Source: an uncultured Collinsella sp.
GTDB lineage: Bacteria; Actinomycetota; Coriobacteriia; Coriobacteriales; Coriobacteriaceae
Assembly (NCBI GenBank): GCA_958448375.1
Contig: CAUDDU010000020.1
Location: 1 to 9,994, forward strand
DNA: 9,994 nucleotides
Reading direction: 5' to 3'
Part shown: in pieces, positions 1 through 6,679 of the stretch
Layout of the letters: the number at the start of each line of letters is the position of its first letter
Numbering within the stretch: position 1 is the first letter of the stretch
Position numbers and translations under genes: made by a program
Notes under the pieces: generated by a model
Told to the model about the DNA's origin: nothing
The model's input: the letters and a program-made list of their open reading frames with translations, nothing else
Databases searched by the model: none

Positions 1-888
1 GATGCGCTGTCGCGGTTTGCCCCGCGCATCACGAGTCCCGATATGACCAGCGAACTCGACGGCGACATGACCCGCGTGGAGCGCGGCGAGGACACCGAAG
101 AGCATGTCGTGACACACTCGCGTGCGCTGCTGGCCGGTGTGCTCGACGAGCTGCTCAAGCATACGCAGGAGCTGGGCGACGCCATCAGCGACGCCGTTAC
201 GGCCGATGCGCGCGTGGGCGCCTGCCCCAAGTGCGGCAAGGACTTGGTTATGAAGACGAGCGCCAAGACCCGCGGCAGCTTTATCGGCTGCATGGGCTGG
301 CCCGACTGCGACGTGACCTATCCGGTGCCGAGCGGCGTCAAGGTGAGCCCGCTCGAGGGCGAGGCCGCTGTGTGCCCCGAATGCGGTGCGCCGCGCATTA
401 AGTGCCAGCCGTTCCGCCAGAAGGCTTTCGAGATCTGCGTGAACCCGACGTGCCCCACCAACTACGAGCCCGACCTTAAGGTGGGCGAGTGCAAGGTGTG
501 CGCCGAGGCCGGACGCCATGGTGATCTGATTGCACACAAGAGCGAGAAGAGCGGCAAGCGCTTTATCCGCTGCACCAACTACGATGACTGCGGCGTGAGC
601 TATCCGCTGCCGGCGCGCGGCAAGCTCGAGGCGACGGGCGAGACCTGCCCCGAGTGCGGCGCCCCCATCGTGGTGGTCAACACGGCGCGCGGTCCGTGGC
701 GTATCTGCGTCAACATGGACTGCCCGACCAAGGAGAAGAAGCCCGCCCGCGGCCGCAAGACTGCGACCAAGGCGAGCACGGCGAAGAAAACCACGGCAGC
801 AAAGAAGACTTCGACCGCCAAGAAGTCGACTGCCAAGAAGGCTGCCGCGAAAAAGACGACCACCAAGAAGGCGGCCGCCGACAAGTAA
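1..888 (+). CDS. topA: DNA topoisomerase I, C-terminal part (5' end outside window)
   Basis: Type IA topoisomerase, which relaxes negatively supercoiled DNA; only the last 295 residues are visible. The frame is open from base 1, and the opening residues (ITSPDMTSELDGDMTRVERG) resemble the end of the TopA catalytic core, so the ATG at 43 is an internal Met. Four Cys4 zinc ribbons follow, at visible residues of about 75-103, 125-151, 164-197 and 216-241. Fingers 1 and 3 resemble each other (GC..xxDCxVxYPxP), as do 2 and 4 (CPECGAP..ICVNxxCPT), which suggests duplication of a two-finger unit. The last ~50 residues are a histone H1-like Lys/Ala/Thr tail of repeated TAKK/AAKK, probably for non-specific DNA binding. 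The active-site Tyr and toprim domain lie upstream of the window. The family call is secure; the exact finger count in relatives is not checked. Confidence 0.95.
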   Translation, partial: DALSRFAPRITSPDMTSELDGDMTRVERGEDTEEHVVTHSRALLAGVLDELLKHTQELGDAISDAVTADARVGACPKCGKDLVMKTSAKTRGSFIGCMGWPDCDVTYPVPSGVKVSPLEGEAAVCPECGAPRIKCQPFRQKAFEICVNPTCPTNYEPDLKVGECKVCAEAGRHGDLIAHKSEKSGKRFIRCTNYDDCGVSYPLPARGKLEATGETCPECGAPIVVVNTARGPWRICVNMDCPTKEKKPARGRKTATKASTAKKTTAAKKTSTAKKSTAKKAAAKKTTTKKAAADK

Positions 889-907
889 CCGAGCACATAT
901 AGACACG

Positions 908-949
908 GTGGGGCCGGGCGCGCAAATGCAAATGCGCGCCCGGCCCCAC
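908..949 (+). terminator. GC-rich hairpin after topA
   Basis: A perfect 17-bp inverted repeat (908-924 with 933-949) with an 8-nt loop starts 20 bp after the topA stop. Only two or three T residues follow, so it is a strong stem with a poor U-tract. It lies between convergent genes and may stop transcription from either side. Confidence 0.65.
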
Positions 950-952
950 TTC

Positions 953-1022
953 TAAGTTGCGGTGAAATAGGGACTGTTTTTGCTGACAAAAGGCCTAATC
1001 AATCCCTATTTCACCGCAAGTT
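953..1022. repeat. Palindromic intergenic repeat, copy 1
   Basis: A ~70-bp element with 17-bp perfect arms (957-973 and 1003-1019), extended by imperfect pairing, around an unpaired centre of about 29 nt. The first 27 bases (953-979) are identical to 2091-2117. The right arm carries two or three changes relative to copy 2. It sits 20 bp beyond the stop of the minus-strand gene and could also act there as a terminator. The repeat behaviour (conserved arms, divergent centre, intergenic site) is REP- or MITE-like. Confidence 0.8.
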
Positions 1023-1039
1023 TTGATCAGTTGTTGGGA

Positions 1040-2023
1040 TTACTTCACCTCGACGGGCTTGGCGCCGGGATAGCGGTCCTCAAAGTCCTGACGGTACTTA
1101 TTGTCATTGGTGCCCGCCACGTTGTCGCGTGACAGCGGCGCCACGATCTCATTCTTGTGGTCCGCGGGCTTTGCGTACTTCAGGCTGATCTCCCAGGCAT
1201 CGCAGATCGCGTCAATGCGGTGGTCCAGGTCGTCATACAGGGCAACGATGTCTTTCCAGGAGCTGTAGTTCTTGGAGCTCGTCGGGACGTCCAGGTCCTC
1301 GACGATGTCGTAATACTGCTCGATGGTGTCCTCCGTGCGCTCGGCGACGTCGGCGAGATTTTGACGGGCGGTGCGATCTTCTTCCAGATAGCTGCCATTG
1401 AAGGCCTGCGCGCAGGCGCGGACCTGGCTATCGAGATCTTCGAGCAGATCGTAGTATTCGCTCAGGCGACGGTAGAGGTTCTGCTCGGAGAGGGTTGCTT
1501 CGCCGTCGTCCTCGTCGTCCTCGTCGTCATCATCGTAGAGGCTATTGGGGTCGTCGAGAGGCTTGAGGTCATCATCGTCAACATCATGGTGCAGCTTAGT
1601 AATCTCGGCAGTCGTTTGCGTGGCGGCGTTGTCGAAAGGTTTGATCACAAAAAAGATGACCAAGGCGATGATGATTGCCAACAGCACAACGATAACGGCG
1701 ACAAGCGCCCTGGTAGCGCTCTTTTTTGCGGCGGGGGCCTGCGGTGAACCAGACGCGTATGTAGACGCCGGTTGCTGTTGGGGCGGGGTGTCCGCGACGG
1801 GTATGCGCTGCGTCGTTTCGACCGCTGCAGGGCCGGCGGCGGGGTCGGGGCGATAGGCGAGGGGGTCGTCCGGCTTAGCTTGCGGCGTATCGAGGGAGCC
1901 GGTCTTCTCAAACGCGGGTTGGCCATTGCTTGCGGTTGTCTGCTCAACGGGTGCACCGCACGAGGTGCAGAACTTGGCATCATCTGCAAGAAGTTTGCCG
2001 CACGAGGCGCAATACCGAGACAT
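1040..2023 (-). CDS. Zinc-ribbon, single-pass membrane protein with acidic extracytoplasmic region
   Basis: A 327-aa protein of unknown function. The N-terminus has a zinc ribbon of the kind found on many membrane-anchored proteins (C5-x2-C8, then C19-x2-C22, in YCASCGK..KFCTSCGAP). A Pro/Gln/Ala-rich linker follows (about 25-100), then one hydrophobic membrane segment (about 106-127, ALVAVIVVLLAIIIALVIFFV). A strongly acidic stretch (about 148-175, including DDDDEDDEDD) leads into a mainly helical C-terminal region with many Tyr/Asp/Glu. The zinc ribbon should be cytoplasmic and the acidic part outside. I chose the ATG at 2023 because AAAGGAG precedes it by 5 bases; a GTG at 2041 would add six residues but would place that Shine-Dalgarno inside the gene. 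It is transcribed alone, convergent with topA and divergent from tmk. I do not recognise a named family for the C-terminal part. Confidence 0.85.
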   Translation of the reverse strand: MSRYCASCGKLLADDAKFCTSCGAPVEQTTASNGQPAFEKTGSLDTPQAKPDDPLAYRPDPAAGPAAVETTQRIPVADTPPQQQPASTYASGSPQAPAAKKSATRALVAVIVVLLAIIIALVIFFVIKPFDNAATQTTAEITKLHHDVDDDDLKPLDDPNSLYDDDDEDDEDDGEATLSEQNLYRRLSEYYDLLEDLDSQVRACAQAFNGSYLEEDRTARQNLADVAERTEDTIEQYYDIVEDLDVPTSSKNYSSWKDIVALYDDLDHRIDAICDAWEISLKYAKPADHKNEIVAPLSRDNVAGTNDNKYRQDFEDRYPGAKPVEVK

Positions 2024-2028
2024 TGCCA

Positions 2029-2035
2029 CTCCTTT
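2029..2035 (-). promoter_or_regulatory. Shine-Dalgarno that fixes the zinc-ribbon gene start
   Basis: Read on the minus strand this is AAAGGAG, 5 bases before the ATG at 2023. It favours that ATG over the in-frame GTG at 2041. Confidence 0.75.
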
Positions 2036-2060
2036 CGCCACATTTCAAATCAATACGACG

Positions 2061-2066
2061 ATTATA
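2061..2066 (-). promoter_or_regulatory. -10 element for the zinc-ribbon gene
   Basis: The minus strand reads GGGTATAAT, a consensus TATAAT about 38 bases before the start codon, so the predicted 5' leader is near 30 nt. No good -35 hexamer is visible at 17 bases. The GGG before the hexamer recurs at other promoters in this window. Confidence 0.55.
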
Positions 2067-2090
2067 CCCAGCGTCCAAAAGTCCCCATCA

Positions 2091-2161
2091 TAAGTTGCGG
2101 TGAAATAGGGACTGTTTGGCGGTCTCAGAGCTTCAATCAGTCCCTATTTCACCGCAACTTT
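2091..2161. repeat. Palindromic intergenic repeat, copy 2
   Basis: A ~71-bp element with perfect 23-bp arms (2092-2114 and 2138-2160; the left arm starts AAGTTGCGGTGAAATAGGG) and a 23-nt centre. It belongs to the same family as 953-1022, with identical left ends and an unrelated centre. It lies between divergent genes, upstream of both promoters, so a simple role as a gene-end terminator is unlikely. Confidence 0.85.
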
Positions 2162-2180
2162 GGAAAGACACCTTTAGCCA

Positions 2181-2210
2181 TTGGGGACGCGCCGAGCACT
2201 GGGGTATCAT
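2181..2210 (+). promoter_or_regulatory. Putative promoter of tmk-holB-ricT
   Basis: TTGGGG at 2181-2186 and TATCAT at 2205-2210 are separated by 18 bases. The GGGGTATCAT string matches the one before comF (5802-5811). This predicts a 5' leader of about 45 nt. No experimental support is visible. Confidence 0.45.
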
Positions 2211-2262
2211 GGCTTGGTTGATATATCTGCATTTACGCGCCTTGTAGGAAGGGGCTGCGCTC

Positions 2263-2946
2263 ATGGCTTTTGAGCCCGCTCAACATAGCTTTATCACGCT
2301 CGAGGGCGTCGATGGTGCCGGCAAGTCCACGCAGGCGCGTCTGCTTGCCCGCGCGCTCGAACTCGCTGGCTACCAGGTTGTGAGCCTGCGCGAGCCGGGC
2401 GGCACCGCCATCAGCGAAAAGATCCGTGCTCTGCTGCTCGACCCCGCCAATACGGCGATGGGAGACACCTGCGAGTTGCTACTCTACGAGGCGGCGCGCG
2501 CCCAGTTGGTGCACGAGGTCATAGCTCCCGCCCTCGCGGCCGGCGAGGTAGTCCTGTGCGATCGCTTCTACGATTCCACGACCTGCTACCAGGCGTTTGC
2601 CGATGGCCTCGACCGTCAGATGGTACGCGATGCCAACAACCTGGCTGTCGCCGGTACGCATCCGGCGCTCACGCTCGTCTACCACATCACACCCGAGCAG
2701 GCGGCGCTACGCATGGCAGCCCGTGGCGCGGCAGATCGCATGGAGGCAAAAGGCATGGCCTTCCAAGAGCGCGTTTACGAGGGATTTTGCGCCATTGCTG
2801 CCGAGGAGCCAAACCGCGTAAAGCTCATCGACGCCACTGCGACCGTCGAGGAAGTCTTCGAGAAGACGGTCGAGCAGATTCGCGCGTACGGTCTCGACAT
2901 TTCGCAAGATGCTGTCGCTGCCGCGCTTGCCAAGGAGGCCGAGTAA
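2263..2946 (+). CDS. tmk: Thymidylate kinase
   Basis: Cytoplasmic kinase that phosphorylates dTMP to dTDP with ATP, an essential step toward dTTP. The 227-aa length is close to family size. Visible motifs are the P-loop GVDGAGKST (15-23), REPGGT (43-48) for substrate binding, the DR pair in LCDRFYDS (100-101), and a LID segment with several Arg (about 150-161, RMAARGAADRM). The last three together are diagnostic of thymidylate kinase rather than another P-loop kinase. The ATG at 2263 has AGGAAGG at 2246-2252. The gene is first in a run with holB and ricT and ends one base before holB starts. The order tmk-holB-ricT is also known from Bacillus, where small genes intervene. Confidence 0.97.
   Translation: MAFEPAQHSFITLEGVDGAGKSTQARLLARALELAGYQVVSLREPGGTAISEKIRALLLDPANTAMGDTCELLLYEAARAQLVHEVIAPALAAGEVVLCDRFYDSTTCYQAFADGLDRQMVRDANNLAVAGTHPALTLVYHITPEQAALRMAARGAADRMEAKGMAFQERVYEGFCAIAAEEPNRVKLIDATATVEEVFEKTVEQIRAYGLDISQDAVAAALAKEAE
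2932..2938 (+). promoter_or_regulatory. Shine-Dalgarno of holB inside the tmk 3' end
   Basis: AAGGAGG lies 9 bases before the ATG at 2948, within the last codons of tmk. It selects 2948 over an upstream in-frame ATG at 2909 and implies translational coupling between the two genes. Confidence 0.8.
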
Positions 2947-2947
2947 C

Positions 2948-4075
2948 ATGGCACCCGCTCAGGCAAGCCTGATGGCCAAGCTCGACACCCAAGAGCGCGT
3001 GCGCGATTTTTTGACCAACGCCGTCGCCAGCGGCCGCGCATCGCACGCCTACCTGTTTCTGGGCGCTCCCGGTGCCGGCAAGCTCGATGCCGCATGGGCG
3101 CTCGCCCAGGCCTTCCTGTGCGAGCAGGACGGCTGCGGAGCATGCGACAGCTGCGTACGCGTTGCTCGGCATACGCATCCTGACGTGCGCTATTACACGC
3201 CCGAGAGCGCCACAGGCTACCTCATTGCCCAGATCCGCGAGCTGCTCGATGACGTGCCGCTGGCGCCCATCCGTGCCAAGGCCAAGGTCTACATCATCGA
3301 TCGTGCCGAGCAACTGCGCGCTAACACCGCCAACGCGCTGCTCAAGACACTCGAGGAGCCGCCCGAGGGCGTTATGTTCATCTTGCTGGGCACCTCGGCA
3401 GACGTGATGTTGCCCACCATCGTGAGCCGCTGTCAGTGCGTGCCGTTTCGGCTGGTGTCGCCCGCCGTGGCCGCGCAGGCCGTGAGTCGCGCGACGGGCC
3501 AGGATCTCGCGCGCTGTCGCATGGCGGTCGCCGTGGCGGGCAGTCCCACGCGCGGTATCGAGTTCCTTAAGAGTGCTGAGCGCCAGGATGCTCGCCGCCA
3601 GATGGTCCGCGCCATCGATTCGCTCATCGCTGCCGACGAGGCTGATGTGCTCAGCCGCGCCAAGTCGCTCATCGTCGCCGTTAAGGCACCGCTCGCCGAG
3701 GTCAAGTCCACACAGGAAAAGGTGCTCGAGCAAAACGCCGACTACCTGTCGCGTGGAGCATTGAAGCAGCTTGAGGACCGCAACAAGCGCGAACTCAACG
3801 CGCGCGAGCGTTCGGGTATCATGGAAGCGCTGGCGAGCGCGCGGACGCTCATGCGCGACGTGCTGCTGACGCTTCAGGATGAGGCGGCAGGCGTTGTGAA
3901 CGAAGACGTGCGCGACACGATCGGTCGGCTTGCCGCCGCGACCAATGTTGCGGGTGCCACCCGGGCGCTCGAGGCGGTCGCAACTGCCGAGCGCAACATC
4001 GCCAGAAACGTTACTCCCCAGCTGGCCATCGAGGTCATGCTGTTCGATATCAGGAAGGCACTGAAATGCCGTTAG
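2948..4075 (+). CDS. holB: DNA polymerase III subunit delta'
   Basis: Clamp-loader AAA+ subunit that helps load the sliding clamp on primed DNA. The protein is 375 aa. It shows a Walker A-like loop GAPGAGK (39-45) followed by Leu rather than Ser/Thr, four cysteines of a zinc module (C58, C63, C66, C69), the NALLKTLEEPPE segment (129-140) and the SRC motif (160-162). The altered Walker A fits delta', which does not need to hydrolyse ATP, and argues against DnaX (gamma/tau), which keeps GKT/GKS and is longer. Residues ~200-375 form the expected helical collar region. The start at 2948 follows AAGGAGG and is one base after the tmk stop; a second Met at residue 9 is possible. The 3' end overlaps ricT by 10 bases. 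Confidence 0.93.
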   Translation: MAPAQASLMAKLDTQERVRDFLTNAVASGRASHAYLFLGAPGAGKLDAAWALAQAFLCEQDGCGACDSCVRVARHTHPDVRYYTPESATGYLIAQIRELLDDVPLAPIRAKAKVYIIDRAEQLRANTANALLKTLEEPPEGVMFILLGTSADVMLPTIVSRCQCVPFRLVSPAVAAQAVSRATGQDLARCRMAVAVAGSPTRGIEFLKSAERQDARRQMVRAIDSLIAADEADVLSRAKSLIVAVKAPLAEVKSTQEKVLEQNADYLSRGALKQLEDRNKRELNARERSGIMEALASARTLMRDVLLTLQDEAAGVVNEDVRDTIGRLAAATNVAGATRALEAVATAERNIARNVTPQLAIEVMLFDIRKALKCR

Positions 4076-5760
4076 TCGTACCCGTTAAGTTTACCTACGC
4101 CTCGCGCGACCTGTGGTTCGACCCGCAGGATCTGGATATCCTCGAGGCCGATTATGCTATCTGCTCCACCGAGCGCGGAACCGAGATCGGCCTGGTCACG
4201 GCAGATCCCTTTGAGGTGCCGCAAGACGAGATCGGCCAGCCGCTCAAGCCCGTGCTGCGCGTGGCGAGCGACATCGACCTGCAGCTTGCCGACGACCTGG
4301 CCATTCAGGGCGACGAGGCCATGGTCGATTTCCGCCGTCTGGTCAAAGAGCTCGACCTCGAGATGAAGCCGGTCGGCGTCGAGTACCTGTTTGGCGGCGA
4401 GAAGGCCGTGTTTTACTTTGCGGCCGAGGAGCGCGTCGATTTTCGTCAGCTCGTCAAGGATCTGTCCTCGACGCTGCACATTCGCGTCGACATGCGCCAG
4501 ATTGGCGTGCGCGACGAGACCCGCCTGGTGGGCGGCTATGCCCAATGCGGACAGGAGCTCTGCTGCACGCGCTTTGGCGGACAGTTTGAGCCCGTCTCGA
4601 TTCGCATGGCAAAAGAGCAAGACCTGCCGCTCAACTCGTCCAAGATCAGCGGCGTATGCGGCCGCCTGATGTGCTGTTTGCGCTATGAGTTCGAGGCGTA
4701 CAAGGACTTTAAGAGCCGTGCGCCCAAAAAGAAGACGCTCATCGATACGCCGCTCGGCAAAGCGCGTATTCAGGAATATGACACGCCGCGTGAGCAGCTG
4801 GTGCTGCGCCTGGAGAACGGCAAAGTCTTTAAGGTCAACCTGGCCGATATGACGTGCTCGGAGGGCTGCAAAAAGAAGGCCGCCGAGCAGGGCTGCAACT
4901 GCCGCCCCGACTGCGTGACGCGTGACGTGCTCGAGCGCATCGAGTCGCCCGAGATGCGCCTGGCGCTCATGGAACTCGATCGCGAGAACGGCGTCGACGT
5001 GGGCGATGGCCTGTCGAGCGCCGATCGTCTGGCCGGCACATCGATGCCCAAGCGCCGTCGTCGCGATGCCGAATCCGATGCTCGCGCTGCTCAGGGCCAG
5101 GGCGAGGCCCGTGGCCGTGGAAAGGGCCGCGGCAAGGCCGAGGCACCCGAGGCCGAGGAGGCAGCCGGTGGCCGTCGCCGCCGCAAGCGCGCGGCGTCCG
5201 TCGACAATGGCGAGGCCGCGGGCAAGAACGCTTCCCGCGAGCGTGAGGCTCAGCAGTCCCAGCAGCAAAACCGCGGCGGTGGCATGAACCCCACGCGCCG
5301 TCGTCGCCGTCACCTGTCGAGCGAGGAGCGCGAGGACGCCTTCCGCGCCGCAGCTGCTCGCGAGGCCGGTGCCGCTCCCAAGGGCGCCTCGGCCTCCGAC
5401 GCGCCTGCCGACAAGGGCGGCAAGCCGCGTGGCGAGGAGGAGCGCGCGCCGCGTCCGCGCCGTCGCCATTCCTCGGGCACGCAGCAGAAGCCCTCTGTTC
5501 CTTCTGTGGCCGATCAGGTTTCGGATGGCGAAGTCAAGGTCACGCGCCGTCGCCCCGGCGATGGCGGAGGAGCTGCCGCCAAGGCTTCGCACGGCGGCGC
5601 TCGCGACGAGTGCGAACCGCGTGAGAATCGCGGTGGCGAGGGCTCGACCGACCAGGGTCAAAAGCGTCGCCGTCGCCGTCGCTCCCGCAAGCCGCGCCAG
5701 GACGGCGGCGAAGGCTCGACCCCGTCTTCGTCCGCACCACAACCGCCCGCCGGCGAATAA
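4066..5760 (+). CDS. ricT: PSP1-domain protein RicT (YaaT) with long Arg-rich C-terminal tail
   Basis: In Bacillus, RicT with RicA and RicF forms an Fe-S complex that directs RNase Y-dependent mRNA processing; that role is inferred here from family and gene order. The PSP1-type core occupies about residues 1-260. Its hallmark cysteine block is C161, C166, C167, C198, C203, C204 (YAQCGQELCC and SGVCGRLMCC). A second cluster follows at C264, C268, C277, C279, C283. From about 310 to 564 the protein is low complexity, rich in Arg/Ala/Gly/Glu, with basic islands at 329-333, 370-375, 411-415, 464-467, 494-496 and 533-542. Bacillus RicT is about 275 aa, so roughly half of this protein is extra. The start ATG overlaps holB, with AGGAAGG at 4052-4058. 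Codon use in the tail stays GC-rich like its neighbours, so a frameshift artefact is unlikely. Confidence 0.92.
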   Translation: MPLVVPVKFTYASRDLWFDPQDLDILEADYAICSTERGTEIGLVTADPFEVPQDEIGQPLKPVLRVASDIDLQLADDLAIQGDEAMVDFRRLVKELDLEMKPVGVEYLFGGEKAVFYFAAEERVDFRQLVKDLSSTLHIRVDMRQIGVRDETRLVGGYAQCGQELCCTRFGGQFEPVSIRMAKEQDLPLNSSKISGVCGRLMCCLRYEFEAYKDFKSRAPKKKTLIDTPLGKARIQEYDTPREQLVLRLENGKVFKVNLADMTCSEGCKKKAAEQGCNCRPDCVTRDVLERIESPEMRLALMELDRENGVDVGDGLSSADRLAGTSMPKRRRRDAESDARAAQGQGEARGRGKGRGKAEAPEAEEAAGGRRRRKRAASVDNGEAAGKNASREREAQQSQQQNRGGGMNPTRRRRRHLSSEEREDAFRAAAAREAGAAPKGASASDAPADKGGKPRGEEERAPRPRRRHSSGTQQKPSVPSVADQVSDGEVKVTRRRPGDGGGAAAKASHGGARDECEPRENRGGEGSTDQGQKRRRRRRSRKPRQDGGEGSTPSSSAPQPPAGE

Positions 5761-5801
5761 CGCCCGCGAGCGGATTTAACCTGCCTTGCCCCGAGCGCAT
5801 C

Positions 5802-5811
5802 GGGGTATCAT
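5802..5811 (+). promoter_or_regulatory. Putative -10 region before comF
   Basis: GGGGTATCAT repeats the string upstream of tmk. No clear -35 is seen at 17 bases (a TTGCCC is only 14 away). A short inverted repeat, CCCCGA/TCGGGG (5789-5794 with 5800-5805), overlaps it and could end ricT transcription or bind a protein. If active, it would start the message just before the 5824-5859 hairpin. Confidence 0.4.
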
Positions 5812-5823
5812 AGCGCCGAATCA

Positions 5824-5859
5824 ACAACCCTCCCTGCGATCGAGCGTAGGGAGGGTTGT
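5824..5859 (+). promoter_or_regulatory. Hairpin that contains the comF ribosome binding site
   Basis: Perfect 12-bp arms (5824-5835, ACAACCCTCCCT; 5848-5859) are extended inward by a G-U and two more pairs, leaving a loop of about 6 nt. The 3' arm holds AGGGAGGG (5848-5855), the only Shine-Dalgarno for the TTG at 5863, seven bases away. When folded, the site would be masked. A weak terminator for ricT is an alternative, but no run of T follows. Confidence 0.65.
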
Positions 5860-5862
5860 GTC

Positions 5863-6669
5863 TTGAAGAGCCATCTGAACATATTGAGCCGTCTGCAGAG
5901 TGCCGGTGCCCTACCGTTTGCGGACGAATTGCTACCGTTTGCCGAGCGCGCGACGTACGAGGCGCTCGAGGCATTGTCGCCAACACGATGTACCGGCTGC
6001 GAGCGCGCCGGTGCGCTTATTTGCCAAGACTGCCTGGCCGCGCTCACGCTCATCGACCCACGTCATAGCTGCACCCGATGTGGCGCCCCGTTTGGGGATT
6101 TGCTGTGCACTGAGTGTTCGGTCGAGGGCACGTCTTCGGCAATGGCGGAGGCGCTCGACCGCTGCCTGGCGTGCGCCGTCTATGCGCATCCGCTGCCGCG
6201 TATCATTAAAGCGTACAAGGATGCGGGCGAGCGACGTCTGGCTCCGTATCTGGCGGAGCTGCTCTACGACACCGCCCTGCATGCCCAGGTCGTAGCTCCC
6301 GATCGCTACGGAGGCGTGCTTTCCGGTGCGGATGCGGTGGTGTTTGTGCCTGCGACGGCGGCAGCGTTTCGGCGGCGTGGTTTTGATCATATGGAGGCTA
6401 TTGCGCGCCCATTTTGCGAGCTGTCGGGTGTTCCTCTGCTCGATGCTCTCGTCAAGTACGGGCATGGCGACCAGCGCGAACTCGGTCGTGAGGAGCGCCG
6501 CGAGCGTGCCCGAGGTATGTACGAGACGGTTGAGGACGTGCACGGCCGCCGCCTGCTGCTTATCGACGACGTTATCACCACGGGTGCGACGATGGCAGCG
6601 GCTTCGGCGGAACTCAAGCGCGCCGGTGCCACGGCCGTTGATGGCCTCGCTATCGCACGCGTTTGGTAG
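5863..6669 (+). CDS. comF: ComF family phosphoribosyltransferase-like protein
   Basis: ComF proteins combine an N-terminal zinc region with a type I phosphoribosyltransferase fold and are linked to uptake and processing of transforming DNA; the substrate is not settled. The protein is 268 aa. Two Cys4 sets are visible (C43, C46, C54, C57; C70, C73, C82, C85). The PRPP-binding signature LLLIDDVITTGAT lies at 231-243, with RRGFDHMEAIA at 171-181 as the usual RGFNQ-like motif. The start is TTG at 5863: no ATG or GTG precedes it in frame after the ricT stop, AGGGAGGG is seven bases upstream, and the next Met (residue 94) would remove both zinc sets. Translation is probably modulated by the hairpin over this ribosome binding site. 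The next gene begins 10 bases after the stop. Confidence 0.9.
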   Translation: MKSHLNILSRLQSAGALPFADELLPFAERATYEALEALSPTRCTGCERAGALICQDCLAALTLIDPRHSCTRCGAPFGDLLCTECSVEGTSSAMAEALDRCLACAVYAHPLPRIIKAYKDAGERRLAPYLAELLYDTALHAQVVAPDRYGGVLSGADAVVFVPATAAAFRRRGFDHMEAIARPFCELSGVPLLDALVKYGHGDQRELGREERRERARGMYETVEDVHGRRLLLIDDVITTGATMAAASAELKRAGATAVDGLAIARVW

Positions 6670-6679
6670 GGGTGGTTTT

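Noticed and set aside
2825..3733. 302-codon minus-strand ORF opposite holB
   Set aside because: It is antisense to a gene with clear delta' motifs and has no recognisable domain or convincing ribosome binding site.
4072..5742. 556-codon minus-strand ORF opposite ricT
   Set aside because: It is the antisense of a real PSP1-family gene; the product is low-complexity Ala/Leu/Arg with no domain, a known effect of GC-rich codon bias.
6326..6679. Upstream extension of the 369-aa gene into comF
   Set aside because: This part reads comF out of frame and gives Cys/Arg/Ser-rich noise; the GTG at 6680 has its own Shine-Dalgarno.
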